A stretch of 64,000 bases of DNA from JBGSIC01 sp041751875 (GCA_041751875.1 JBGSIC010000018.1:123124-187123); one strand, 5' to 3'. Numbered from the stretch's first letter, positions 1 to 9,199 are shown. Program-made: numbers and translations. Notes: generated by a model from the letters alone, not told the origin.

Positions 1-417
1 TACCCGAAGATGGGCGAGTACGTCTCTCAAACTACCAAGCATTCGCCAGACACCCACGCTCTGTCCGTATAGGGCGAGATTAACCGCTGTCCAAAAGTGG
101 CAGGGAACACACTCGGAGTTGAGCTCGACCCCTCGGCGCCCCGCCTGAATGCCTTGCAGAAAAAGTTTCTGCTTCTCTGCCGGAGATTCGATCAAGTTCA
201 GCCCTACATATTGACAGGCCATAGCCAATCGCCAGGCTTCGTCTTCCCCGGCGTTGTGGGAGTAGGTAGTTTGGAAGTGTTTAAGGGCGAAACGAGCACG
301 ATCGGGATCGGCTCTCTGCAAAAAGGCGTCGTCGCCAGGTTGAAGGGAGATAGCAAGCCCTCCCAGGGGAAAGATCAAAAAGATAAAAAATAGAATGATG
401 AGTCGGAGACGTGTCAT
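1..417 (-). CDS. Exported helical-repeat protein, TatT/TPR-like (partial)
   Basis: The frame stays open from an ATG at 417 down to the window edge, giving the first 139 residues; the C terminus lies outside. The N terminus is a clear signal peptide (MTRLRLIILFFIFLIFPLGG), so the protein is exported. The rest is helical, with a block CVPCHFWTAVNLALYGQ that resembles the TRAP-transporter-associated TatT / TPR-like family, where a cysteine is followed by an aromatic and an A-N-L stretch. That assignment is by eye and modest. A GGAG sits directly against the ATG, which is closer than usual, so the start could be a few codons further in. It is transcribed away from the lysine-rich gene at 471-878, with about 50 bases between them. 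Confidence 0.6.
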   Translation of the reverse strand, partial: MTRLRLIILFFIFLIFPLGGLAISLQPGDDAFLQRADPDRARFALKHFQTTYSHNAGEDEAWRLAMACQYVGLNLIESPAEKQKLFLQGIQAGRRGVELNSECVPCHFWTAVNLALYGQSVGVWRMLGSLRDVLAHLRV

Positions 418-470
418 CTCCTAAACATTTTCTCGAAAGAAAATAAAGAATCGGGAAAGAATAGAAAAAT

Positions 471-878
471 TTATTCGTCGCTTAGTCCGAGCGCACGGGA
501 GAAACGTTCCAGGAATTCCTCATCGGTCTCGGCGGCGCTTGATTCCATATCAAACTTCAGTTCGTCGACGATCTCGTTGAACTTGGTTTCGTCTTCCAAG
601 CCAGCCTTGATTTTTTCCAGGAAATCTTTGGGGTATTTTTCGACTAAGCGATCGATATAGATGCTCAGCTTCTTTTCCGCCTTCATCTGGAGCCGCAGGC
701 GTCGCTTCTTCCAGTTTTTAAGAAGTAAAAGACGACTTTCTTTGGTCACCGGTTTGGCTGCTTTTTTCGGGCGGGCCGCTTTCGCGGCGGTCGCTTTGGG
801 AGCAGCTGCCGGCGTACCTGGCCCAGCGGCTTTCTTCTTCGGAGAAGGGGCTTCTGTTTTTTTCTTTTTAGGCGTCAT
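471..878 (-). CDS. Lys/Ala-rich basic protein with acidic helical C-terminal half
   Basis: A 135-residue protein starting at an ATG at 878, preceded by GAGAG at suitable spacing; a longer frame extends upstream but lacks a good ribosome site. Residues 1-45 are a low-complexity tail of Lys, Ala and Pro like that of histone H1 or bacterial nucleoid proteins. The remainder is charged and predicted helical (basic, then acidic toward the C terminus), with no family I recognise. The basic tail suggests nucleic-acid binding, but this is inference. It runs divergently from the phosphohexomutase gene that begins at 1004, leaving about 125 bases for both promoters. Confidence 0.7.
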   Translation of the reverse strand: MTPKKKKTEAPSPKKKAAGPGTPAAAPKATAAKAARPKKAAKPVTKESRLLLLKNWKKRRLRLQMKAEKKLSIYIDRLVEKYPKDFLEKIKAGLEDETKFNEIVDELKFDMESSAAETDEEFLERFSRALGLSDE

Positions 879-1003
879 TCCAAGCTCTCTATCGGAGCGT
901 TGCGGCAAAAGGTTAAAGGAAAAAGAATAGGGAAGCTTCAAAAGATGGAATTTAATAGGAAAAATGGAAGCGCGCCTTACAGGAAAATGGTACACCCTAG
1001 ACC

Positions 1004-2773
1004 ATGGCTACACCCCCAAATATACGCCAAAAGGCGCAGTACTGGGCTCGCTGCCCCCTGTTCGATGAAGCCACTCGCAAGGAAGTGGAAGATCTCATTC
1101 AGAAGCAAGATGAGAAAGGGCTCGCGGAGCGTTTCGAGTCGGACCTAAAGTTTGGAACGGCCGGCTTACGAGGCGTTTTGGGCTCGGGTTCTTCAAGAAT
1201 GAATTTGTACAACGTGCGCAAGGCCACCCACGCGGTGGGGCTTTACCTAAAGGAGCTGCACGGGAAAAAGCCACTCAAAGTGGCAGTCTCTTTTGATTGC
1301 CGTCACTTCTCCAAAGAATTTGCGGTTGCCGTTGTGGAAGTGCTTGCCGCCCAAAAAATTGAAACGTTTTTGACCGAGAAACTGGGGCCTGCGCCGCTCT
1401 TGTCCTTTATGGTGCGGGAACTTAAGTGTGACATGGGGATTTACATTACCGCCAGCCACAATCCGCCTCAGTACAACGGGTTCAAAGTTTACTTGCCCAC
1501 GGGGGGACAGATTGTTCCACCTCACGATGAGCAGATTACCCGTTACTATAGTTCCACCGAGTACGACGCGATTCAGTTCCATCCTTTTGAGGAAGTGCTT
1601 AACACGCATCGAGTTACGATTATTGGGGAAGAATTCATCACGAAGTATCTCGACAGGTTGCAGAAGAGTTTGTTTACGCGCCCGAGTGAAAGTCTTTCAG
1701 TGGTTTACACTTCTTTGCACGGCACAGGCCTACGGGTGCTTCCCGAAGCCTTTTCCCGCTTTGGATTTTCTGACCTTCACATCGTAGAAGCTCAAAGCGC
1801 CTACGACGGAAACTTTCCGACGGTAAAGAGCCCCAACCCGGGTGAAGCTCAGTCCTTGGTTCTCGCGATTGAAGAAGCCAAAAGAGTGAAGGCCGATATT
1901 GTTTTGGCTACCGATCCGGATGCGGATCGGCTAGGCGTAGCGGTGGCGGGACCAGGCGGGTACGAGGCTGTCGAGGGTAATGCGCTTGGGTCCTTGATGA
2001 TCGATTTTATTCTATCTCAAGCCAAGGAAGCCGGTACGTTGCCGGAAAACCCGTTGGTCATAAAGACAATTGTTACGACCGAGATGCAGAGATCGATCGC
2101 TGCTCTTTACGGCGTTGAGGTCGAAGAGACACTTACTGGCTTTAAGTGGATAGCCGAACGCATTGAAGACTACGAGTCGGGAGCCCGCAAGCCTCCGCGC
2201 AAGTATGTATGCGGGGGAGAAGAAGCCTACGGTTTTCTTTTCGACTCTTTTATACGCGACAAGGACGGTATCAGCGCCTGTGTCATCGCGGCTCAGATGG
2301 CGGCCTATCACAAGAGTCGCGGGAAAACGTTGTTTCAGGCGCTCGATGAACTTTATGTTCAGCATGGTTTTTACCTAGAAGAACTCCAAACGGTCGTAAG
2401 CGAAGGAATGCGCGGCGAAAAGGCGATGGCACGCTTTATTCAGTCGTTGCGAGATAACGTACCAGCCACCATTGCCGGGTTGCCGGTCGTGAAAGTCAGA
2501 GATTTTCTTTTGAGACGAGAAAGCGTATTCCCCGAGGGACTCTCCCTCGAACTCGATTCTCCTAAATCAGATGTCCTTCAGTTTTATCTAGGTGATCGCG
2601 CTCGTTTGAGTATCCGACCGTCAGGAACGGAACCCTTGATGAAGTATTACCTTTCGGTAAGGGAACCGGCTGCGAGCGCGGCAGCTCTACCAAAAGCGAA
2701 GGAAGAAGCAGCGGTTCTTGCGCGGGCCATTTTCGAGTGGCTTAACACTTACGGGGAACCGTTTTTAAGCTGA
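1004..2773 (+). CDS. Phospho-sugar mutase (phosphoglucomutase/phosphomannomutase, PGM2-like)
   Basis: A 589-residue alpha-D-phosphohexomutase that interconverts hexose 1- and 6-phosphates, supplying sugar nucleotides for glycan and glycogen pathways in the cytosol. All signature elements are present: the catalytic phosphoserine loop TASHNPP (Ser151), the metal loop DPDADR (304-309), the sugar loop GGEEAYG (404-410) and the phosphate loop RPSGTEP (538-544). Length and the GTAGLRG motif near residue 50 fit the long PgcA/PGM2 subfamily rather than the roughly 450-residue ManB type. The substrate (glucose, mannose or both) cannot be decided from sequence. The next gene, apaH, starts 2 bases after its stop, so the two are probably cotranscribed. 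Confidence 0.93.
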   Translation: MATPPNIRQKAQYWARCPLFDEATRKEVEDLIQKQDEKGLAERFESDLKFGTAGLRGVLGSGSSRMNLYNVRKATHAVGLYLKELHGKKPLKVAVSFDCRHFSKEFAVAVVEVLAAQKIETFLTEKLGPAPLLSFMVRELKCDMGIYITASHNPPQYNGFKVYLPTGGQIVPPHDEQITRYYSSTEYDAIQFHPFEEVLNTHRVTIIGEEFITKYLDRLQKSLFTRPSESLSVVYTSLHGTGLRVLPEAFSRFGFSDLHIVEAQSAYDGNFPTVKSPNPGEAQSLVLAIEEAKRVKADIVLATDPDADRLGVAVAGPGGYEAVEGNALGSLMIDFILSQAKEAGTLPENPLVIKTIVTTEMQRSIAALYGVEVEETLTGFKWIAERIEDYESGARKPPRKYVCGGEEAYGFLFDSFIRDKDGISACVIAAQMAAYHKSRGKTLFQALDELYVQHGFYLEELQTVVSEGMRGEKAMARFIQSLRDNVPATIAGLPVVKVRDFLLRRESVFPEGLSLELDSPKSDVLQFYLGDRARLSIRPSGTEPLMKYYLSVREPAASAAALPKAKEEAAVLARAIFEWLNTYGEPFLS

Positions 2774-2775
2774 TT

Positions 2776-3591
2776 ATGTCGACGTTCGTCATCGGAGATG
2801 TGCAAGGGTGCTTCCAAACCTTGGAAGCACTGTTGGAAAAGTTACCTTTCGAGTCTTCTCGCGATCAGATCTGGCTTTTAGGAGACCTCGTCAACCGTGG
2901 CCCGCAGTCTTTGGAAGTTCTTCGATGGGCCAAAAGCACCAAAAACGTAAACGCCATTCTAGGAAACCACGATCTTTGGCTTCTGGCCTGTGCGCAAGGC
3001 GCTTCTCCACGGTCGGGCGATACCATTGATCCGATTTTGCGCGCCAAAGATCGCGCCGATCTAGTCGAGTGGTTGCGACACCGCGATTTGGTTCATCAGC
3101 TTCCCAAGCATTTACTGCTTCACGCCGGCCTTTTACCTCAGTGGTCGGTGAAAGAAGCTCTGGCCTTGGGGGCGCAAGCCACCGAAGCTCTGCGAGGCAA
3201 AAGCTATTCGAAGTTAGTCGAGCGGTTAAAGAAGAGAGAAAAGCTTCAGTGGAAGGAAGCAAAAAGCGACGAAGACCGTCTGATCGCCATCTTATCCGTG
3301 CTGACTCGCCTGCGGGTTTGCCAAACGAATGGTGAGATGGATTTTGGCTTCACAGGGCCACTTTCGGAAGTCGAGCGGCCTTATTATGCGTGGTTTCAGA
3401 TCCCAGAGAGAAGAAGTGTTGGTACGCACGTAGTTTTCGGTCACTGGGCCTCTTTGGGATTTCACCAGGAAAAGAACGTGAGTGGTTTGGACTCGGGTTG
3501 TGTGTGGGGCCGCGAGTTGACCGCGCTTTGTTTGGAAACCGGCAAAGTTTATCAGCAGGCGACTTTGGAAACGGGGCTCGACCATGACTAA
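2776..3591 (+). CDS. apaH: Symmetrical bis(5'-nucleosyl)-tetraphosphatase
   Basis: A 271-residue metallophosphatase that splits diadenosine tetraphosphate into two ADP. It has GDVQGC (7-12), GDLVNRG (36-42) and GNHD (63-66), then an HAGL motif, FGHWA and LDSGCVWG near the C terminus, which is the order and wording of ApaH and distinguishes it from generic PP2A-like phosphatases. Length matches the family. It follows the mutase gene by 2 bases and its last codons overlap the start of the DCC-family gene by 8 bases, so the three genes form a tight operon with likely translational coupling. Besides Ap4A turnover, ApaH homologues can remove Np4 caps from RNA; this is family knowledge. Confidence 0.94.
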   Translation: MSTFVIGDVQGCFQTLEALLEKLPFESSRDQIWLLGDLVNRGPQSLEVLRWAKSTKNVNAILGNHDLWLLACAQGASPRSGDTIDPILRAKDRADLVEWLRHRDLVHQLPKHLLLHAGLLPQWSVKEALALGAQATEALRGKSYSKLVERLKKREKLQWKEAKSDEDRLIAILSVLTRLRVCQTNGEMDFGFTGPLSEVERPYYAWFQIPERRSVGTHVVFGHWASLGFHQEKNVSGLDSGCVWGRELTALCLETGKVYQQATLETGLDHD

Positions 3592-3973
3592 GGACGAACC
3601 GATTCTCTTTTTTGATGGCGTGTGTGGTCTATGCAATCGTTTCGTTGATTTTGTTCTGAAATGGGACACTGAGAAGCGCTTTCGCTTTTCTCCCCTTCAG
3701 GGGGAAACTGCTCAAGCCCGGGGACTAGGGAGCAGCGTGGATAGCATGATTGTGGTGGCAGGCGCTCAAATCTTTCGAGCGGACGACGCCTTCTTCTATA
3801 TAATAGAGCGAATTTCGGGCCCGGGGTGCTTTCTTGCCTGGGGAAAATATCTGCCTTCCTTTCTCCGCCATGCCCTTTACCGCTTTACGGCCGAGCATCG
3901 ATACCGGTTATTTGGAAAACGCGACACCTGTCGGCTGCCGAGCCCTGAAGAGAAGGGCCGTTTTCTCCCTTAG
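3584..3973 (+). CDS. DCC-family thiol-disulfide oxidoreductase (DUF393)
   Basis: A 129-residue protein with FFDGVCGLCNRFV near the N terminus, the DxxCxxC signature of the DUF393/DCC family, which has a predicted thioredoxin-like fold. The remaining positions (a hydrophobic middle with RISGPGC and a basic C-terminal segment) are as expected for the family. Its ATG lies inside the end of apaH (8-base overlap), so translation is probably coupled. Substrates of these proteins are not well established; a redox role is inferred from the two cysteines. No signal peptide is visible, so it should be cytosolic. Confidence 0.85.
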   Translation: MTKDEPILFFDGVCGLCNRFVDFVLKWDTEKRFRFSPLQGETAQARGLGSSVDSMIVVAGAQIFRADDAFFYIIERISGPGCFLAWGKYLPSFLRHALYRFTAEHRYRLFGKRDTCRLPSPEEKGRFLP

Positions 3974-4087
3974 TTGCCTCCGCCGGGCGCTTTCTCCGCT
4001 TCACGGCTCATCTGGCGAAACTCTTGCCTTTTACGTGGGGCGTCGGTAATCAGGTTCTTTCATTTCGGCAAGTAAGGACATTTTATT

Positions 4088-5506
4088 GTGCGTCGAGTCA
4101 TGGGCAAAATTGGATTCATCTGGGTTGTAAGTGTATTCGCGGTCGTATTGTGCGTTTCAGCTCCGTCTTGGGCAGGGCCTGAGAGTGAAGGCGAACAGAC
4201 CGCGCAGGCGGAAGCTTGTTTTGAAAAATTGTGGTTTCTCCAACCAGAAGATCGGGTCCGGCTCATCGAACTCTTTCGTCGTTTGATGCCTCAAGACGAT
4301 CGGCGGGTTTGCCAGTACATCGACACCATGGTCGCGCAGAATCCCCCTTCACATCTCCATCGTCTGGTTAAAGTTTTGTTCGAAAACCTGCCTTGGTATC
4401 TCGACAATACTTATCATCACACGCAGTTCAGTGATCTCTCTCGCTTGGTGGCTCTAAAGCAGGAGCAGGGGCTGACGGTTTCGGTCGTCCTGCCGAGCCT
4501 CAACGAAGGCGCCACCATTGGCAAAGTGGTCAGCACGATGGCGAAGAATCTCACGGGTGCCATGCCGTTGGTGGACGAGATTTTAGTGATCGACTCTGGT
4601 TCCACTGACAATACATGCGAAATTGCCCGCCAAGCCGGCGCGGAAGTTTATCAGGCAAAAGACATCCTGCCTCAGTACGAGCCTCGCTCTGGGAAGGGCG
4701 ACAACCTTTGGAAGGGTGGCTTTCAGGCCAAGGGCGATATCGTGGTTTATGTTGATACCGATATCCGGAACATCGATTGGCATTTTGTCGCGGGTTTGGT
4801 CGGTCCGTTGCTTGAAAGGCCTGAGCTTCTTTACAGCAAGGCGATGTACCAACGCCCGATGACGGGTAAAGCGCATCCCCTTTTAGAGAGAGCTTTTACT
4901 TGGGGCCAGTCGCTGCCGCTAAAGCATCTGCTCCCGCATTCCACGCGAGAGCGCCTATCGGAATGGTCGAGAAACGTGTTGCATCCGGTGCGTTCGATGG
5001 AAGGGGGAAGAGTCAATCAGATCAGCTCTCGCCCGATGTTCAATCACCATTACTTTCCGCTAGTCTTTTTGGTGCAGCCGCTTTCCGGAGAGTACGCGAT
5101 TCGCCGCTCGGCACTCCAAGAACTTCCGTTTCCAGTGGGCTACGGAGTGGAAACTTCGCACTTGATTGATGCTTATGAAATGTGGGGTCGCGAAGCGATT
5201 GCTCAGGTGAATCTCGATATTCGCATTCATCGCAACAGCCCCACATCCAAGCTGGGTCAGATGAACTACGGAATTCTTCAAACCTGGGCCAATCGCATGG
5301 CTCGTTCCGCTCCAAAAAACGACGCCGACCGTGATTTTGTTTACGTAAATTTTGACTACGATCCGGCACCGGGAGGCACTTACCATTTTGTGCCCACTCT
5401 CAAGTGGGTAGAAGAGCACGAGAGAGAGCCGCTCAGTGGGCTTCCCGAGTACCGGGCCCGCTTTGGTCTGCCGTGCGACGATCAAATAGCCGACCAGGCG
5501 ATTTAA
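4088..5506 (+). CDS. GpgS-like GT81 glycosyltransferase with a predicted signal peptide
   Basis: About 472 residues. From residue about 135 it matches the glucosyl-3-phosphoglycerate synthase family: a GT-A start VVLPSLNEGATIG, VIDSGSTDNT, the KGDNLWKG loop, VYVDTDIRN as metal-binding site, then QPLSGEYA, PVGYGVE and RIHRN. Such enzymes move glucose or mannose from a nucleotide sugar to 3-phosphoglycerate to make compatible solutes. The N terminus is odd: a basic start, a hydrophobic run FIWVVSVFAVVLCV and an SWA site look like a cleavable signal peptide, followed by about 100 residues of unknown helical sequence. A GTG at 4088 with AAGGA 9 bases upstream is the preferred start; an ATG at 4100 is the alternative, and both keep the signal. 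Exonuclease III follows after 3 bases. Confidence 0.8.
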   Translation: MRRVMGKIGFIWVVSVFAVVLCVSAPSWAGPESEGEQTAQAEACFEKLWFLQPEDRVRLIELFRRLMPQDDRRVCQYIDTMVAQNPPSHLHRLVKVLFENLPWYLDNTYHHTQFSDLSRLVALKQEQGLTVSVVLPSLNEGATIGKVVSTMAKNLTGAMPLVDEILVIDSGSTDNTCEIARQAGAEVYQAKDILPQYEPRSGKGDNLWKGGFQAKGDIVVYVDTDIRNIDWHFVAGLVGPLLERPELLYSKAMYQRPMTGKAHPLLERAFTWGQSLPLKHLLPHSTRERLSEWSRNVLHPVRSMEGGRVNQISSRPMFNHHYFPLVFLVQPLSGEYAIRRSALQELPFPVGYGVETSHLIDAYEMWGREAIAQVNLDIRIHRNSPTSKLGQMNYGILQTWANRMARSAPKNDADRDFVYVNFDYDPAPGGTYHFVPTLKWVEEHEREPLSGLPEYRARFGLPCDDQIADQAI

Positions 5507-5509
5507 AAC

Positions 5510-6280
5510 ATGCGTGTCATCACGTGCAATCTAAATGGCGTGCGTTCCGCTTTCCAAAAGGGATTTTGGGATTGGGCGGTCAAACAGCGCGCCGATATAC
5601 TGTGTCTTCAGGAAATGCGAGCCCTGGAAGATGTTATTCCCGAAGCCATGCGCATTCCGCAGAAATATAAAGCCCATTTTCATTTGGCTGCACGCCCGGG
5701 CTACAGTGGCGTATCGCTGTACAGCCGCGTGGAACCCGATCGTGTAGTGAAAGGAATTGAACACACCGAATTTGACGGTGAAGGGCGATATGTTCAAATG
5801 GACTTTGGGAATCTGAGTGTGGCCTCGATCTACTTCCCCTCGGGCTCATCGAGTGAACTGCGCCAGGTGAAAAAGTATGAGTTTTTGGATCACTACGGTG
5901 CGCGCCTTCGAAAACCAGGAAAAAAACGTAAGGTCATCCTTTGCGGTGACTTCAATATTGCGCACAAAGAAATTGATTTGAAGAACTGGAAGAGTAATCA
6001 GAAAAATTCGGGCTTTCTTCCAGAGGAGCGCTCGTGGATGGACAAGCTTTTTGGTGATTGGGGATACTGCGACGCTTTTCGCGTCGTTAACCAGAAACCC
6101 GATCAATACACCTGGTGGTCGAATCGGGGACAGGCCTACGCAAAAAATGTAGGATGGCGAATTGATTACCAAGTGGTGAGTCAGGAGATAAGTGGCGCAG
6201 TGCGTAAAGCGTCGATATTCAAGGATAAGAAGTTCTCTGATCATGCGCCCTTGATCATCGATTACGATTTGAAACTATGA
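5510..6280 (+). CDS. xth: Exodeoxyribonuclease III (AP endonuclease)
   Basis: A 256-residue member of the EEP nuclease superfamily that cuts DNA at abasic sites and degrades 3' ends in base-excision repair. Visible motifs in order are the N-terminal CNLNGVRSA, the LQEMRA metal-binding glutamate, the catalytic YSGVSLYSR stretch, GDFNIAH with the catalytic Asp and Asn, WWSNRGQAYAKNVGWRIDYQ, and SDHAPLI with the catalytic His near the C terminus. LQEMRA in place of LQETK is a mild variant. Length is normal. It starts 3 bases after the GpgS-like gene, so it is probably read from the same message, though the two functions are unrelated. Confidence 0.93.
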   Translation: MRVITCNLNGVRSAFQKGFWDWAVKQRADILCLQEMRALEDVIPEAMRIPQKYKAHFHLAARPGYSGVSLYSRVEPDRVVKGIEHTEFDGEGRYVQMDFGNLSVASIYFPSGSSSELRQVKKYEFLDHYGARLRKPGKKRKVILCGDFNIAHKEIDLKNWKSNQKNSGFLPEERSWMDKLFGDWGYCDAFRVVNQKPDQYTWWSNRGQAYAKNVGWRIDYQVVSQEISGAVRKASIFKDKKFSDHAPLIIDYDLKL

Positions 6281-6362
6281 GCTTTTCGGGCGAGCCTCGT
6301 TCTTTTCGTACCGTTTCGGCAGCATTTTTTCCGACCGGGAAAAGGCCGCTTGACTACGAGGG

Positions 6363-6392
6363 TTGACGGGACGCGGCAAGTAAGACTAGCTA
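6363..6392 (+). promoter_or_regulatory. Candidate sigma-70 promoter for topA
   Basis: TTGACG and TAGCTA separated by 18 bases resemble -35 and -10 boxes. They lie about 100 bases before the topA start in an otherwise non-coding gap, so a fairly long leader would result. Seen by pattern only. Confidence 0.4.
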
Positions 6393-6490
6393 TTTGGCTT
6401 TTATACCCTGCGAGTTCGCCTAAAGGGTTTCTTAGTTTATAGTTAAGAATCTGGCTCACTCCCATCGGGCTTTTAAACAAAGGGGTCCTT

Positions 6491-9199
6491 TTGTCTGGAA
6501 AATGCTTAGTCATCGTTGAGTCGCCTACCAAGGCGAAGACAATCAAGCGCTTCCTTCCTAAAAGCTTTTCCGTTGAAGCTAGCATGGGTCACATTCGTGA
6601 TCTGCCCCAGTCCGCGTCGGAGATTCCGGCGAAATACAAACAGGAACCTTGGGCACGCATTGGCGTAAACATTGAAGGTAATTTCGAGCCGCTTTACGTT
6701 GTTCCCAAGGGCAAATCGAAAGTTCTCCAAAATCTACGTGCGCTTCTCAAGGACGTCGATGAATTGTACCTGGCAACTGACGAGGATCGCGAAGGGGAGA
6801 GTATCTCCTGGCACTTGGTGGAGCTGTTGCGCCCCAAAATTCCGGTAAAGCGCATGGTGTTCCATGAGATCACCAAAGAGGCCATTCTTAAGGCTATTGA
6901 AGACTGCCGCGAAATTGACAAGCGTCTCGTGCAGGCGCAAGAAACGCGGCGCATTTTGGATCGGTTGGTGGGTTACACTCTTTCGCCACTTATCTGGAAG
7001 AAAATTGCGTTTGGTTTGTCGGCGGGACGCGTACAGTCTGCCGGGCTACGACTTATTTGTGATCGTGAACGAGAACGCCTCCGATTCAAGAAAGCCACCT
7101 ACTGGGATTTGAAAGCAGAGCTTGCCAAGGATCAAAAGCCTTTTGAAGCCCGTTTGGTTACGGTGGGTGGCAAAAAGATTGCTCAGGGTAAAGATTTTGA
7201 AGAAACCACTGGCGCTCTCATCGCTGGCCGTGATCTTCTTCTGGTCGACGAAAAACTGGCGAACAAGTTGGTGAAGGATCTCGACGGCCAATCCTGGAAA
7301 GTGGTTTCGGTCGAAGAGAAACAATCCAGCGCACGCCCCTCGCCTCCGTTTATTACTTCCACTTTGCAGCAGGAATCTAACCGTAAGCTTGGGCTGTCCG
7401 CGAAAGACACAATGCGAGTGGCGCAGTCACTGTACGAACAGGGTTTGATTACTTATATGCGTACTGATTCCCCGAATTTGAGCCAAGAGGCCATTCGAGG
7501 AGCGCGTAGCGTGATTGAAAAGCGCTACGGAAAAGATTTCCTGTCACCGGAACCTCGTCAGTACACGAGTAAATCGAAATCGGCGCAGGAAGCTCACGAA
7601 GCGATTCGTCCGGCTGGCGATCATTACCTTACCGCGGCCGAAACAGGTCTCTCGGGCAAAGAAATGGCGCTCTATGATTTGATCTGGAAGCGCACAGTGG
7701 CGACCCAGATGGCCGATGCGAAAAAACTTTCCATGAGCATCCGCTTTGAAGTGGGCGAGTGTGGCTTTAGCGCTACGGGCATGAAGATCGCTTTTCCCGG
7801 CTTTTTGCGCGCCTACGTAGAAGGCAGTGATTCTCCGGAAGCGGCATTGGAAGAAAAAGAGGTCGCCCTTCCAGATATAAAGGAGGGCGATTCACTGAAA
7901 GCGAAACAGCTCGAAGCCCTTTCGCACGAAACCAAGCCCCCCGCACGCTACACTGAAGCTTCACTCGTACAGCGGCTGGAAAAAGAAGGTATTGGCCGTC
8001 CTTCCACCTACGCGAGCATCATCGGAACGATCGTTGATCGTGGTTATGTGAAGAAGAACGGGAATGCTCTGACGGCGACATTTACCGGTATCGCGGTGGT
8101 CCAGCTTTTGGAAACCCATTTCGAAAAGTTGGTGAGCTATAGTTTCACCTCCGAAATGGAGCGTTCACTCGACGAAATCGCTCAGGGCGAACGAGAGTGG
8201 CTTCCCTACCTGAAGAATTTTTATTTGGGTGAAAAAGGGCTGTTGAATCAGGTTCAACAGAAGGAAAAAAAGATCGATCCGGAAACCAGTCGTGAAGTCG
8301 CATTGATTTCCCTAAAGGGAATCAGTGTCCGGGTGGGGCGCTTCGGTGCTTACTTGGTTAAGGAAATGCCCGACGGCGAAAACGTGCGCGCTTCCATTCC
8401 GGAAGACGTGGCGCCCGCTGACGTGACGCCTGAGCTTATTGAAGAAATTATTGAAGCCTCGGAAAAAGGGCCGCTCTCTTTGGGAGTGCATCCTGAGACC
8501 AATCAGCAAATTTATTGTTTGCTCGGCCGATACGGTCCGTACGTGCAGTTGGGCGAAATGGTCGATGGGCAAGCCAAACCGAAGCGCGCAAGTGTACCCA
8601 AGGGAATGGACTACCGTCAGCTCACCTTGCCCCAAGCGCTGAAACTCTTGAGTTTGCCGCGTGAACTGGGGCCTCATCCCGATACGAAGGAAATGGTTTC
8701 CGCCAACAACGGACGTTTTGGCCCGTACGTCGTCCATCAGCGAGATTTTCGCTCGCTCAAAAAAGAAGATGATGTTTATACCGTTGGATTGGACCGTGCC
8801 CTTGAGATCCTCAGGGAACCCAAACGGGGTCGCGGGGGAGCCAAACTTGTTCGCGAAGTGGGCGTGCACCCCGAGTCCGACAAGGGAATATATTTATACG
8901 AGGGCAAATACGGTATCTATATAAAGTACCGCTCCAAAAATATTAGTCTTCCTAAAGACGCCGACCCGGCAAAACTGACCGTCCAAGAGGCCATCCAGAT
9001 AGTGGACGACCGAATGGGCGGAGGCAAAGGGAAGGGTAAAGGCAAGCGCGCCAAAGCCGCCGAAGCCGCCGAAGCCGCCGAAGGAACGGAGAATGAAGCC
9101 ACGGAAGCGGAAGCTTCGCCCGTGGCCGCTCCGAAAAAGCCTGCCAAAAAACGTAGCCCGAAGAAAAGTGAGAAAGAAGCTAAGGCCGTCGCTAGCTAA
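6491..9199 (+). CDS. topA: DNA topoisomerase I
   Basis: A 902-residue type IA topoisomerase that relaxes negative supercoils. The Toprim domain has VIVESPTKAKTI at the start and the acidic DED triad at 97-99; the catalytic tyrosine is Y322 in LITYMRTDS; FGLSAGRVQS is also present. After the core (to about residue 590) the C terminus carries four tandem topoisomerase C-terminal repeats with the GRFGPYV-type core and no zinc-finger cysteines. It ends in a Gly/Lys then Ala/Glu tail with a basic finish. The only suitable start in frame is TTG at 6491, with AGGGG 5 bases upstream. The basic tail probably helps DNA binding and processivity, as shown for other bacterial TopA tails. Confidence 0.96.
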   Translation: MSGKCLVIVESPTKAKTIKRFLPKSFSVEASMGHIRDLPQSASEIPAKYKQEPWARIGVNIEGNFEPLYVVPKGKSKVLQNLRALLKDVDELYLATDEDREGESISWHLVELLRPKIPVKRMVFHEITKEAILKAIEDCREIDKRLVQAQETRRILDRLVGYTLSPLIWKKIAFGLSAGRVQSAGLRLICDRERERLRFKKATYWDLKAELAKDQKPFEARLVTVGGKKIAQGKDFEETTGALIAGRDLLLVDEKLANKLVKDLDGQSWKVVSVEEKQSSARPSPPFITSTLQQESNRKLGLSAKDTMRVAQSLYEQGLITYMRTDSPNLSQEAIRGARSVIEKRYGKDFLSPEPRQYTSKSKSAQEAHEAIRPAGDHYLTAAETGLSGKEMALYDLIWKRTVATQMADAKKLSMSIRFEVGECGFSATGMKIAFPGFLRAYVEGSDSPEAALEEKEVALPDIKEGDSLKAKQLEALSHETKPPARYTEASLVQRLEKEGIGRPSTYASIIGTIVDRGYVKKNGNALTATFTGIAVVQLLETHFEKLVSYSFTSEMERSLDEIAQGEREWLPYLKNFYLGEKGLLNQVQQKEKKIDPETSREVALISLKGISVRVGRFGAYLVKEMPDGENVRASIPEDVAPADVTPELIEEIIEASEKGPLSLGVHPETNQQIYCLLGRYGPYVQLGEMVDGQAKPKRASVPKGMDYRQLTLPQALKLLSLPRELGPHPDTKEMVSANNGRFGPYVVHQRDFRSLKKEDDVYTVGLDRALEILREPKRGRGGAKLVREVGVHPESDKGIYLYEGKYGIYIKYRSKNISLPKDADPAKLTVQEAIQIVDDRMGGGKGKGKGKRAKAAEAAEAAEGTENEATEAEASPVAAPKKPAKKRSPKKSEKEAKAVAS

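Noticed and set aside
97..393. Open frame of 98 codons on the plus strand
   Set aside because: It lies opposite a minus-strand gene with a clear signal peptide, has no ribosome site, and resembles no protein.
661..930. Plus-strand frame rich in Phe and Ala
   Set aside because: It is the antisense of the Lys/Ala-rich gene at 471-878; its composition is the expected mirror.
8312..8869. 185-codon minus-strand frame inside topA
   Set aside because: Shadow of topA; the topA sequence is conserved on the plus strand through all of it.
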